A stretch of 64,000 nt of DNA, taken from NCBI GenBank assembly GCA_024742305.1, contig JANSYQ010000013.1, positions 1-64,000 on the forward strand. The letters run 5' to 3'. The stretch is from a bacterium. Lineage in GTDB: Bacteria; Bacteroidota; Bacteroidia; Flavobacteriales_D; Crocinitomicaceae. The notes beneath the pieces are model-generated. The model worked only from the letters and a program-made list of their open reading frames with translations, made no database searches and had not been told where the DNA came from. Made by a program: the position numbers and the translations under genes. Below are positions 1-8,037 of the stretch, one piece after another (positions within the stretch are counted from its first letter, which is position 1; each line of letters opens with the position of its first letter).

Positions 1-45
1 CGTAGGAGATTCAAAAATGTACTGCAATTTAGATTCAGTGAATTA

Positions 46-1473
46 ATGAAAATATTACTCACCGGTGCCACCGGATATATTGGAAAAAGGCTGCTCCCCG
101 TTTTGGTTGAATTGGGACACGAAGTTGTTTGTTGTACAAGAGATGCTCGTCGTTTCAGTCCGCCCAAATCACTAGAAAACAAGATTTCTGTAATTGAGAT
201 TGATCTTTTGGATGAAGACTCTTTGAAAAACATCCCAAAAGATATCGACGGTGCTTATTACTTGGTGCATTCCATGTCTTCATCAAGCGACTACAAATCC
301 TTGGAGGAAAAATCGGCGATCAACTTTAGAAATGCTCTCGAAAATACGCAGGCGACTCAGGTGATTTACCTCAGTGGAATGACAAACGAAGATGAACTTT
401 CGGAACATCTCAGCTCTAGAAAAAACGTGGAAATGGAACTCGAAAAAGGGTCGTATCACCTTACGACACTTCGAGCAGGAATTATTATCGGTTCGGGAAG
501 TGCCTCCTTTGAAATTATCAGAGATCTCGTTGAAAAACTCCCTGTAATGATCACCCCAAAATGGCTGCGCACTAAATGTCAACCTATTGGTATTTCGGAT
601 GTTATTCAGTTTCTTTCCAAATCCTTGTTCAACCAAGAAGTGTACGACCAAAACTTTGATATTGGTGGTCCTGACGTGCTTTCTTACAAACAAATGCTGC
701 TTGATTTCGCCGAAATACGCGGTTTAAAACGCAAAATTTTCGTGGTTCCAGTGATGACACCGAGACTTTCCTCTTATTGGCTCTACTTTGTCACTTCTAC
801 ATCGTACAAATTAGCAGTTTCATTGGTAGACAGCATGAAAATTGAAGTTGTTTGTAGAGACAATCGGATCAATGACATATTGAAAATTGAACCAATCTCG
901 TACAAGAAATCTTTGAAGAAGGCCTTTCGAAAAATAGCGGGCAATGAAATTATTTCCAGTTGGAAAGACTCTTATGCTAGTAGTGGAATAAGCTTCTCGA
1001 TTTCTGATTTTATTGAAGTTCCGTCTTATGGCTGTTTCGTTGACCACAGAAGCCGACAAGTGGAGAGTCTTGACGAAACGTTGAATAAGATTTGGAGCAT
1101 TGGTGGAAAAACGGGTTGGTATTATGCGAATTGGTTATGGAAAGTAAGAGGGTACCTCGATAAACTTGTTGGTGGCGTTGGGTTACGCCGAGGAAGAACG
1201 AATCTTACTACAATTAATGCCGGTGACGCCGTGGATTTTTGGCGCGTTTTGTATGCCGATAAAAAAGAGGGTCGATTGCTTTTATTTGCTGAAATGAAAT
1301 TGCCAGGCGAGGCTTGGCTGGAATTTAAAGTTGTTGATGACAAACTACAGCAAACTGCCACTTTTCGTCCTCGTGGTGTTTGGGGAAGATTGTATTGGTA
1401 CTCCGTTCTTCCTTTTCACGGACTCATTTTTAAAGGTATGCTTCGAAACCTGACTAAGTCGTCGAGGAAGTAG
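46..1473 (+). CDS. SDR-type NAD(P)-binding protein with C-terminal DUF2867
   Basis: The N-terminus is an atypical short-chain dehydrogenase/NAD-dependent epimerase fold: residues 1-15 carry the nucleotide-binding Gly motif TGATGYIG, and YLVHSMSS near residue 75 matches NmrA-like/atypical SDRs. Roughly the last 150 residues (from about 325) look like DUF2867, a domain often fused behind such SDRs. At 475 residues it matches this two-domain family. Redox activity on an unknown substrate is inferred from the family. It is convergent with the oxygenase gene 11 bases downstream. No clear promoter is visible in the 45 bases before the ATG, so it may be preceded by a co-transcribed gene outside the window. 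Confidence 0.85.
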   Translation: MKILLTGATGYIGKRLLPVLVELGHEVVCCTRDARRFSPPKSLENKISVIEIDLLDEDSLKNIPKDIDGAYYLVHSMSSSSDYKSLEEKSAINFRNALENTQATQVIYLSGMTNEDELSEHLSSRKNVEMELEKGSYHLTTLRAGIIIGSGSASFEIIRDLVEKLPVMITPKWLRTKCQPIGISDVIQFLSKSLFNQEVYDQNFDIGGPDVLSYKQMLLDFAEIRGLKRKIFVVPVMTPRLSSYWLYFVTSTSYKLAVSLVDSMKIEVVCRDNRINDILKIEPISYKKSLKKAFRKIAGNEIISSWKDSYASSGISFSISDFIEVPSYGCFVDHRSRQVESLDETLNKIWSIGGKTGWYYANWLWKVRGYLDKLVGGVGLRRGRTNLTTINAGDAVDFWRVLYADKKEGRLLLFAEMKLPGEAWLEFKVVDDKLQQTATFRPRGVWGRLYWYSVLPFHGLIFKGMLRNLTKSSRK

Positions 1474-1484
1474 AAGCTTCTTTC

Positions 1485-2114
1485 TCAATCTAAAAATTTG
1501 CCAAGCGCTGATGGTTGATTTAATAACCAACCTGTTAAACTGTATCTTGGTTTGTTGGAAGCCAAAACAGCATGTGGAACTTCTGCACTTTTGAACATCA
1601 CACACCTAGCACCAATGGGTTCGACTAGAATAGATGTATTATCTTTTTGAAAGATTTCCAACTCGCCTCCATCGCCTTTTTGCCAACCTATATTTAAGTA
1701 GATCACCACGGAAATCAATCGGTTATTTCGATTGTTGAATTGATCCAAGTGCTTGTCATAATGTCCTCCTGTTGGGTAGTGCGCCAAATGAAACTCATAG
1801 CCGGATAAGCCAAGAAAGCAATACCGATTGAATATGTGAATGGTTTCATCTACTAGCTCCCAATGATCACTCAACTCAGTATCTCGATTTCTGTCCAACC
1901 AGTAAGTAAAATCTCCCCGGATATCCCTTCGGATCATATTGTCTCCTAATGCACCAATACCAGCTTTTGAGAAAGCATCTAAATGGGATAGAAAAAAGGC
2001 ACGAATCGTAGTAAATTGTGTTTGATTCAAAAAATCATCAATAACTACGAAATCATTTTGAGAAAGTTCGTCCATCCAAGACAACCAATCCTCCAGTTCA
2101 TGGTACTTGTTCAA
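1485..2114 (-). CDS. 2OG-Fe(II) oxygenase (prolyl 4-hydroxylase-like)
   Basis: This is a double-stranded beta-helix dioxygenase. The iron ligands appear as HLD (H122, D124) and a distal H181 in VPHAV, with R190 (RYSL) placed to bind the 2-oxoglutarate carboxylate. The segment between, with YLN and GGELEIF, is typical of P4Hc-type enzymes. The substrate is unknown. The longest frame starts at TTG (2114); an in-frame ATG at 2075 would drop 13 residues. A weak -7-like TAATTTCA (2133-2140) lies upstream of both. It sits 69 bases downstream of tex on the same strand, so co-transcription with tex is also possible. Confidence 0.85.
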   Translation of the reverse strand: MNKYHELEDWLSWMDELSQNDFVVIDDFLNQTQFTTIRAFFLSHLDAFSKAGIGALGDNMIRRDIRGDFTYWLDRNRDTELSDHWELVDETIHIFNRYCFLGLSGYEFHLAHYPTGGHYDKHLDQFNNRNNRLISVVIYLNIGWQKGDGGELEIFQKDNTSILVEPIGARCVMFKSAEVPHAVLASNKPRYSLTGWLLNQPSALGKFLD

Positions 2115-2183
2115 TTCATAAAAAAAAGTGGGTGAAATTAGGAAATAAAACTTTTAATAGGTGAAGTTAACCTGTACAAGTAA

Positions 2184-4292
2184 TCACAACCTTTTCAACC
2201 CAATTCTTTTCCTCCCTAAATCTACCTCCAGCACTTGCACTTCCACATGTTCGTGAAGTGCGATGTACTCGGAGGGATCTTCGACATAATGATCGGCCAA
2301 CTGCGATTTGTGTATGAGTCCATTTTCTTTGATGCCAATGTTGACGAACGCACCAAAATTGGTCACGTTGGTAACAATTCCGTTCAAGGTCATCCCAGGC
2401 TGAACATCTTCAATAGTTTTCAGTCGATGGTCGAATTCCAAAACCTTCGCTGCTTCGCGTGGATCTCTCCCCGGTTTTTTTAATTCCTCAACAATATCCT
2501 TGAACGTAAAGGCATCAATTTCAGAAAAGTCATCGTGTTTCAATCCATTCAACAGACCAGATGAACCCAGTAAAGCCTCTGTTGTGGTCGCCTTCTTTCT
2601 CGCAATTTCTTCCACCACAGCATAACTCTCAGGGTGAACTGCAGAATTGTCTAATGGATTTTTCCCATCACGAATACGGATAAATCCTGCCGCTTGCTCA
2701 AAGGCCTTGTCGCCCAATCGCTTTACCTTCTTCAACTCTTGTCGCGAATCTATGCGTCCTTTCTCATCGCGGTAGGCGACAATATTTTCGGCCAAGGTGG
2801 GACCCAAACCGGAAACGTAACTCAACAAATGCGCGCTGGCCGTGTTGACGTCAACTCCAACAGCATTCACACTTGAAACGACTACGTCATCCAATGCTTT
2901 CTTCAAGGCAGTTTGATTGACTTCGTGCTGGTACTGCCCTACTCCTACCGATTTCGGGTCAATCTTCACCAGCTCTGCTAAAGGATCCATTAAGCGGCGA
3001 CCGATGGATACGGCACCGCGAACTGTGACATCGTAATCGGGAAATTCTTTTCGTGCAATGGAACTCGCAGAGTAAATAGATGCTCCATCTTCACGCACGA
3101 CAAAAACGGCAACGTCGCGATCAAAACGAATGTGCTTCACCATTTGCTCGGTTTCCCTTCCAGCGGTTCCATCTCCCACTGCAATCGCCTCAATTTTATA
3201 GGCTTCTACAAGCTGTGCTATTTTTGATTTCGCTTTGGACATCTCCTTCTGCGGCGGATGCGGAAATATGGTTGTGTTCGTTAATAAGTTTCCCTTTTCA
3301 TCAATGCAGACCACTTTACACCCTGTCCGAAATCCTGGGTCGATGGCCAAAATTCGCTTCGACCCTAGAGGTGGCGATAACAAGAGTTGACGCAAATTCT
3401 TCGCAAAGACATTGATGGCATCTTTATCGGCTTTTTCCTTTGCTTTGGCAATTGCCTCGTTTTCCAACGAAGGGCGCAACAGACGTTTATAGGCATCTTT
3501 GCACGCCTCTTCGACAATCGCTCCACACTCATCATGACTTTTTACGAAAAAGCGAGTGACGTTCTGCAATGCTCGTTCCTCATCCGGTCTAGCCTTTAAG
3601 TTCAAGACTCCCTCTTTTGCCGCTCGATGAATGGCTAAAAATCGATGTGATGGACAACGTTGCAGCGACTCTGAATGATCGAAATAATCTTTGTATTTCT
3701 CGCCTTCTTGCTCTTTTCCCTTCACTAATTTCGCTGAAAGTGTTGCATGTCTATCGAACTGTTGTCGCAAGCGATCACGAAGCGTTTCGTTCTCGTTTAC
3801 CCATTCTGCAATAATGTCCTTAGCACCGGCAATTGCCATCTCCTCATCGTAAACTTCGCCTTTGATGAAACGATCTGCCATTTGTTCGGGATCGCCTCCC
3901 CGTTGTGACATGATCATTTTCGCGAGTGGTTCCAGCCCAAGTTTCCGCGCTTTTTCTCCGCGCGTCAATCGTTTTTGTTTGTAAGGCAAGTAGATATCTT
4001 CTAGTCGTACCGGATCAAAACAATCCAAAATCTTCGATTTCAATCGCTCATCCAATCGTCCCTGCTCCTCAATCGCGTTTACAATCGTTTGCTGACGGGC
4101 AATCAATTCGTCGTATTTTTCTCCAAAATCTCGAATAGCAGTAATTACTACCTCATCCAATCCTCCGGTTTTTTCCTTCCGATATCGAGCGATAAATGGA
4201 ACTGTTGCTCCTTCGTTAATGAGTTGTAAAGTATTGGAAACGGCGCGCTCTGAAGCACCTGTTTGGTTGACAACAAATTGATTTTTTTGCAT
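2184..4292 (-). CDS. tex: Tex family RNA-binding transcription accessory protein
   Basis: About 702 residues, the usual Tex length. It has the Tex helical N-terminus (residues 1-200), the YqgF/RNase H-like core (LAIDPGFRTGCKV), the helix-hairpin-helix region (TASAHLLSYVSGLGPTLAENI) and a C-terminal S1 RNA-binding domain (GIVTNVTNFGAFVNIG). Tex proteins act on RNA or RNA polymerase in the cytoplasm, and in other bacteria they affect transcription and stress tolerance. I chose the ATG at 4292 (protein begins MQKNQF) over a start 15 codons upstream, because a near-consensus promoter, TTG then 18 bases then TATCTTTG at 4325-4297, ends 4 bases before this ATG. The longer frame would run through the promoter. 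Confidence 0.95.
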   Translation of the reverse strand: MQKNQFVVNQTGASERAVSNTLQLINEGATVPFIARYRKEKTGGLDEVVITAIRDFGEKYDELIARQQTIVNAIEEQGRLDERLKSKILDCFDPVRLEDIYLPYKQKRLTRGEKARKLGLEPLAKMIMSQRGGDPEQMADRFIKGEVYDEEMAIAGAKDIIAEWVNENETLRDRLRQQFDRHATLSAKLVKGKEQEGEKYKDYFDHSESLQRCPSHRFLAIHRAAKEGVLNLKARPDEERALQNVTRFFVKSHDECGAIVEEACKDAYKRLLRPSLENEAIAKAKEKADKDAINVFAKNLRQLLLSPPLGSKRILAIDPGFRTGCKVVCIDEKGNLLTNTTIFPHPPQKEMSKAKSKIAQLVEAYKIEAIAVGDGTAGRETEQMVKHIRFDRDVAVFVVREDGASIYSASSIARKEFPDYDVTVRGAVSIGRRLMDPLAELVKIDPKSVGVGQYQHEVNQTALKKALDDVVVSSVNAVGVDVNTASAHLLSYVSGLGPTLAENIVAYRDEKGRIDSRQELKKVKRLGDKAFEQAAGFIRIRDGKNPLDNSAVHPESYAVVEEIARKKATTTEALLGSSGLLNGLKHDDFSEIDAFTFKDIVEELKKPGRDPREAAKVLEFDHRLKTIEDVQPGMTLNGIVTNVTNFGAFVNIGIKENGLIHKSQLADHYVEDPSEYIALHEHVEVQVLEVDLGRKRIGLKRL

Positions 4293-4296
4293 TTCA

Positions 4297-4325
4297 CAAA
4301 GATATTTGAATCCTGAAATCAACAA
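4297..4325 (-). promoter_or_regulatory. Bacteroidota-type promoter of tex
   Basis: On the minus strand, TTG (4325-4323) is followed after 18 bases by TATCTTTG (4304-4297), a perfect match to the TAnnTTTG -7 consensus of the Bacteroidota primary sigma factor. The ATG of tex begins 4 bases later. Transcription would start at or very near the start codon, so the mRNA is predicted to be leaderless. Confidence 0.65.
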
Positions 4326-4345
4326 TGCGCATCGCATGAATTGCG

Positions 4346-4353
4346 TATCTTCG
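4346..4353 (+). promoter_or_regulatory. -7 element for CoA-transferase gene
   Basis: TATCTTCG lies 8 bases before the ATG at 4362 and is one base off TAnnTTTG. No good -33 TTG is visible at the right spacing, so the call rests on the -7 alone plus its position in the divergent tex/CoA-transferase gap. Confidence 0.4.
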
Positions 4354-4361
4354 ATTTCTAT

Positions 4362-5432
4362 ATGAAACGATCTGATTTACCGCTGAAAGGAATCAAAGTG
4401 ATTGACGCAAGTACTGTTCTTGCCGGACCTAGCGTGGGCATGTACTTTGCCGAACTGGGAGCAGAGGTCATCAAGGTGGAACATCCTAAATTCAAAGATG
4501 TTACACGCTCATGGAAGTTACCGAGTGAATCTGCTAACAGCAGTGTTTCTGCGTATTTCTCCAGTATCAACTATGGAAAAAAATACGTGAACCTTAATCT
4601 GAAAGACTCTGAAGATCGATCAAGTTTTTCTGAATTACTTTCCGATGCAGACATTTTGTTGATGAATTTCAAGCGCTCGGATTATGAAAAGTTCGGACTT
4701 ACTGATTCGGAGTTAACCAATCAATTTCCAGGACTTATTGTTGGCAAAATTAGCGGGTACGGAACAGAAAGTGATCGTGTAGCCTACGACTTAATTCTTC
4801 AGGCGGAATCAGGGTTCATGTCTATGAATGGACAACCCGATGGACCGCCAACCAAAATGCCTGTTGCTTTTGTGGATGTTTTGGCTGCGCACCACCTGAA
4901 GGAAGCCATCCTTTTGGCACTTTACTCTCGCGAAAAATCGAAATTGGGTAGAGTAGTAAACGTTTCTTTGTACGATGCTGCTGTGAGTAGTTTGGTGAAT
5001 CAAGCATCGAATTATTTGATGGCTGGACACATTCCACAGCGAATTGGAAGTAAACATCCTAATATCGCTCCGTACGGTGAGTTGTTCGACACAAAAGATG
5101 GTAAAACGATCACCTTTGCCATAGGGTCGGACGTACATTTCCTGAAACTCTGTGAAACTCTTAACATGCCCGATCTTGGCAGCGATGGTCGCTTTGAATC
5201 CAATCAAAAACGGATAAAAAATAGAGAGGAACTTTTTGAAGTGCTACAAAAGGAGGTGGCGAAAATGAATGCCATGGAACTTTTGGAAGATCTTCAAGAG
5301 TTACATGTTCCTGCGGGGGCGGTAAAAAACTTGGAGGAGGTATTCTCTGAAAGTGCTGCGAAATCGCTGATTTTGGAAGAAACAATTGAAGGAACTTTAA
5401 CACGACGTGTAGCGTCGGCAATTTTCACTTGA
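4362..5432 (+). CDS. CaiB/BaiF family CoA-transferase (class III)
   Basis: 356 residues, in the range of class III CoA-transferases, which move CoA between acyl groups. The N-terminal motif (GIKVIDAS, AGPSVGMYFAELGAEVIKVE) and the central YDLILQAESGFMSMNG segment are diagnostic. D143 in that segment corresponds to the catalytic aspartate, so it should be active. The nearest named relatives would be alpha-methylacyl-CoA racemase or formyl-/carnitine-CoA transferases, but the substrate cannot be read from sequence. The ATG at 4362 was preferred to an upstream TTG at 4341 that would sit within the promoter. Its stop overlaps the start of the next gene by one base. Confidence 0.88.
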   Translation: MKRSDLPLKGIKVIDASTVLAGPSVGMYFAELGAEVIKVEHPKFKDVTRSWKLPSESANSSVSAYFSSINYGKKYVNLNLKDSEDRSSFSELLSDADILLMNFKRSDYEKFGLTDSELTNQFPGLIVGKISGYGTESDRVAYDLILQAESGFMSMNGQPDGPPTKMPVAFVDVLAAHHLKEAILLALYSREKSKLGRVVNVSLYDAAVSSLVNQASNYLMAGHIPQRIGSKHPNIAPYGELFDTKDGKTITFAIGSDVHFLKLCETLNMPDLGSDGRFESNQKRIKNREELFEVLQKEVAKMNAMELLEDLQELHVPAGAVKNLEEVFSESAAKSLILEETIEGTLTRRVASAIFT

Positions 5433-5860
5433 TGGAAGTACGATCACCACAAACTGCGGAGGAATGGGAAGCATACTACGATTTGCGCTATCGCATTCTG
5501 CGGGAACCATTGGGAAAACCGCGCGGAAGTGAACGAAATGACGGTGATGCCACGGGAATCCATTTAGCGCTTTATGAAAACGGACAACTCCGAGCCATCG
5601 CTCGATTGGATCAGGCAGAACCTAAAGTTTCCCAAACGCGTTTTGTTGCTGTAGACAATACAATACGTGGAAGGGGTTACGGTCGCATCATTATGGAAGC
5701 TGCCGAAAAGAAATCGAAAGAAATGGGAAATGAAAAAATGATCCTTCATGCCCGTGATTATGCCTTGGAATTCTACGTGAAAATTGGATATACTACCATC
5801 GATAAGAGCTACAAACTATTTGATGTGCTGCAGCATTACTTTATGGAGAAGGTGTATTGA
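5432..5860 (+). CDS. GNAT family N-acetyltransferase
   Basis: 142 residues with the GNAT fold: the acetyl-CoA pyrophosphate-binding loop is RGRGYG (in DNTIRGRGYGRIIME), and the C-terminal FYVKIGY segment is the usual beta6/alpha4 region. The opening (RSPQTAEEWEAYYDLRYRILREPLG) is typical of a small ElaA-like group with unknown acceptors. The start is the ATG in the TGATG overlap with the CoA-transferase stop, which indicates translational coupling. The acceptor is unknown, and a link to the CoA-transferase reaction is inference from gene order only. Confidence 0.85.
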   Translation: MEVRSPQTAEEWEAYYDLRYRILREPLGKPRGSERNDGDATGIHLALYENGQLRAIARLDQAEPKVSQTRFVAVDNTIRGRGYGRIIMEAAEKKSKEMGNEKMILHARDYALEFYVKIGYTTIDKSYKLFDVLQHYFMEKVY

Positions 5861-5867
5861 GCGTAGC

Positions 5868-7349
5868 TTACAACTTGAGAAACTTCATTCGCGATCGCCA
5901 ATCATTGCTCATTACATCAATTAGGTACATACCCGATGGCAATTCCCTGACACTCAATTGTAGTTCGCCTGATTGCATATTCTCAGACTTTAAAATTGCT
6001 CCATTTAAATCCATAATTCGGACTTCGGCATCATCAAGATACTCTGTATAAATTGTGATAGACTCGCTGGCCGGATTCGGATAGAAACCAGCTAGGGGCT
6101 CCTGCAATTCAGGTGTATTTGCTGTTCCTTGACTGAAGGTGTGCTCATCGACTCCACGCAAGAAAACAATGCGTCTTCCATTAAACGAGTTCGCTTTATT
6201 CGAACCTAGGGTTGAATCACACCAAATAGCAACATCCAAATGAATTAAGGAGTCATTTAACAAAGTCAACGTATCGATCAGTGTTACAAAATTGGAATCT
6301 TGATACACACTCATTTCAAAAGCGATTATGGTGATGCCTCCACCTTGAAAAACGGTATCTTCAGAATAAGTGAGCGTGTCAACCGCTGCTGTGAAATCAA
6401 AGCCGAGACATTCTTGGAAATTATAATACGCAGTATCCTGTGCAGCATACAAGTATATGCTCGAGTCTATATAAGCTGTGTTGGAATTCGTTACGATAAA
6501 AGTATCAATGCTTGCTCCAACTAGCTCGGCTGTTTGAACGTCCGTCTCGTATGAATACACTCCGTAAACTCCTGGACAAAGACCAACTAGCGTATTGGTA
6601 CTATAATCGCCTGTATTCCAGTTATTATTTAGATTTCCAGTAGCATTCACCGGAGTGGCATTCACCCATCCGACACAATTGTTATCAGCATGCTGCATGC
6701 TCAGATCCACTACTAATCCAGTATCCATGTAGATATCGTCTGGATCCCCGAAAATGAAACGGATATCCAAATGATCCTCCGGCACCTGAGGATTCTCAAT
6801 AAAAAGTGTCATCCAGCCATGAGAAGCATCATTAATGGTGACTGAATTGGCTGTTGGATAGGTAATATTGGTGAGGTTACCATTTTCTTGGAATGCGGTC
6901 AAGTTGTAGTTTGGACCAAGAACAAAAGCACTATCAAATTCTAAGGTTAATGAGCCATCTGCAGTCAATGTATCATAATAACCTCCTGTTGGTTCCGTAT
7001 AACTCACTACATTGAACTCGAAATTAGGTGTTACCGGGGTGCAGTGCAAACGCCCAGCGTGCCCGGTGTATGCATTCGTAGTAATAAAGCCAATCCTGTG
7101 CACGTTTTGGCCTGAGACTGCATCGATACAGATGTTACTGAGTGTATCTCCGGCAAAAAGAGTGTCCATCGGAAATGCGTTCAAATCCTCAATAATAGTT
7201 GCTGTAGGCGGAATATTGTACGCCTCAATTACAACACTGTTGTTGCATGAACCTAGCGTGTAATTACCAATTACGGTAGATTTTATATACGATTGAGAAA
7301 ATGTGGTAAATCCGAATAGTGAGAAAAGAATGATGAAAAGGTGCTTCAT
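5868..7349 (-). CDS. secreted protein with type A T9SS sorting domain
   Basis: 493 residues. A signal peptide (MKHLFIILFSLFGFTTFSQS) is followed by a beta-rich, Asp/Asn/Thr-rich body with no catalytic motif I recognise. The C-terminal 75 residues are a T9SS type A domain: GFYPNPASESITIY, then a beta-sandwich ending LPSGMYLIDV and a final KFLKL. It should cross the outer membrane by T9SS and be surface-attached or released. Repeated paired Cys in the body could be structural. The -7 element TAACTTTG (7361-7354) overlaps the stop of the preceding gene and lies 4 bases before this ATG, so the gene is likely transcribed separately. Confidence 0.85.
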   Translation of the reverse strand: MKHLFIILFSLFGFTTFSQSYIKSTVIGNYTLGSCNNSVVIEAYNIPPTATIIEDLNAFPMDTLFAGDTLSNICIDAVSGQNVHRIGFITTNAYTGHAGRLHCTPVTPNFEFNVVSYTEPTGGYYDTLTADGSLTLEFDSAFVLGPNYNLTAFQENGNLTNITYPTANSVTINDASHGWMTLFIENPQVPEDHLDIRFIFGDPDDIYMDTGLVVDLSMQHADNNCVGWVNATPVNATGNLNNNWNTGDYSTNTLVGLCPGVYGVYSYETDVQTAELVGASIDTFIVTNSNTAYIDSSIYLYAAQDTAYYNFQECLGFDFTAAVDTLTYSEDTVFQGGGITIIAFEMSVYQDSNFVTLIDTLTLLNDSLIHLDVAIWCDSTLGSNKANSFNGRRIVFLRGVDEHTFSQGTANTPELQEPLAGFYPNPASESITIYTEYLDDAEVRIMDLNGAILKSENMQSGELQLSVRELPSGMYLIDVMSNDWRSRMKFLKL

Positions 7350-7350
7350 C

Positions 7351-7938
7351 CTACAAAGTTACATCTTTTTGGCGTTTCTTGTTTTGTCGAATCTGCTGCT
7401 CTATGCGCTTTGTCAAATATTTGAAGAGTATTTCGGCGTCTTTCTCGTTGAGCTTTCGACCAAAACGAATTAATCTGCCCATGTAATCAAATTCGAGGCG
7501 TTCCCCCCCAACAATCCAAGGAGATTTCTCCCATGCTGCTTGTACAGAATTTTCTTTTGGCGTGAAAACACGCATTTTTTGGATGTTCTCTAATAGATAT
7601 GGTGTTGCCTTTCCGTATTTACGAATGGATCGTTTGTAGGTGAGGGCGACCTCATCAATCTTAATCAATTCCTTACCCAACATGAGCCAAAGCCATGAAC
7701 GTGTCACGCGAACTGCATAGTACGCCCAAAATGCCATGAACACCCAAATGAAAATAGCTTGATTTTCATTCAGTCCGAGCGAATTGTAGTTGATTACCAC
7801 CGAAACGCCAATGGCGAGCCACATAAAAACCCATGCCCCCATAGCACTTCGAACCCAACCGGCATTCATGGGTTCAATGACAACGGTTGTTCGGTTTTTG
7901 TCCTCAACAAATGAGATACGCTCTCCAATCCACTTCAT
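7351..7938 (-). CDS. small membrane protein, function unknown
   Basis: About 195 residues. Two hydrophobic segments (about 28-50 and 58-80 from the chosen start) form a hairpin anchor. They are followed by a basic, soluble-looking domain with short beta-strand patterns (LIKIDEVALTYKRSI, KMRVFTPKENSV, RLEFDYMGRLIRFGRKL) resembling membrane-anchored PH-like domain proteins, and the C-terminus is very basic. I do not recognise a named family. The ATG at 7938 is preferred to a TTG at 7956 because TACTTTTG (7951-7944), a -7 element, sits between them, 5 bases before the ATG. Confidence 0.75.
   Translation of the reverse strand: MKWIGERISFVEDKNRTTVVIEPMNAGWVRSAMGAWVFMWLAIGVSVVINYNSLGLNENQAIFIWVFMAFWAYYAVRVTRSWLWLMLGKELIKIDEVALTYKRSIRKYGKATPYLLENIQKMRVFTPKENSVQAAWEKSPWIVGGERLEFDYMGRLIRFGRKLNEKDAEILFKYLTKRIEQQIRQNKKRQKDVTL
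7354..7361 (-). promoter_or_regulatory. -7 element of the T9SS cargo gene, inside the upstream stop
   Basis: TAACTTTG on the minus strand matches TAnnTTTG exactly and ends 4 bases before the ATG at 7349. Its bases also encode the last codons of the upstream membrane protein. No -33 TTG at standard distance was found. Confidence 0.5.
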
Positions 7939-7943
7939 GGTGA

Positions 7944-7951
7944 CAAAAGTA
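7944..7951 (-). promoter_or_regulatory. -7 element of the small membrane protein gene
   Basis: TACTTTTG on the minus strand, an exact TAnnTTTG match, is separated from the ATG at 7938 by 5 bases. A very short or absent 5' leader is implied. The -33 box is not obvious. Confidence 0.5.
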
Positions 7952-7975
7952 CCCAATTTTCAGATTTTAGGGCAT

Positions 7976-8014
7976 AAAAAAAAGGCCGCATCTCGACTAC
8001 ATCGATGACCGACC
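7976..8014 (-). terminator. intrinsic terminator after the Omp28-like gene
   Basis: On the minus strand an interrupted stem (GGUCG/CGGCC outer, CAUC/GAUG inner, with a GU bulge) spans 8014-7984 and is followed at once by eight U residues (7983-7976). It lies about 24 bases after the stop of the gene at 8038-10017. Confidence 0.7.
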
Positions 8015-8037
8015 CTTCTTTAAAACCTTTTGGTTAA

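Noticed and set aside
4293-4337. 15-residue N-terminal extension of Tex
   Set aside because: It overlaps the near-consensus tex promoter, and Tex proteins begin near the MQKNQF-type start.
4341-4361. TTG start giving a CoA-transferase seven residues longer
   Set aside because: It would begin within or before the -7 promoter element TATCTTCG, and the added residues are not family-like.
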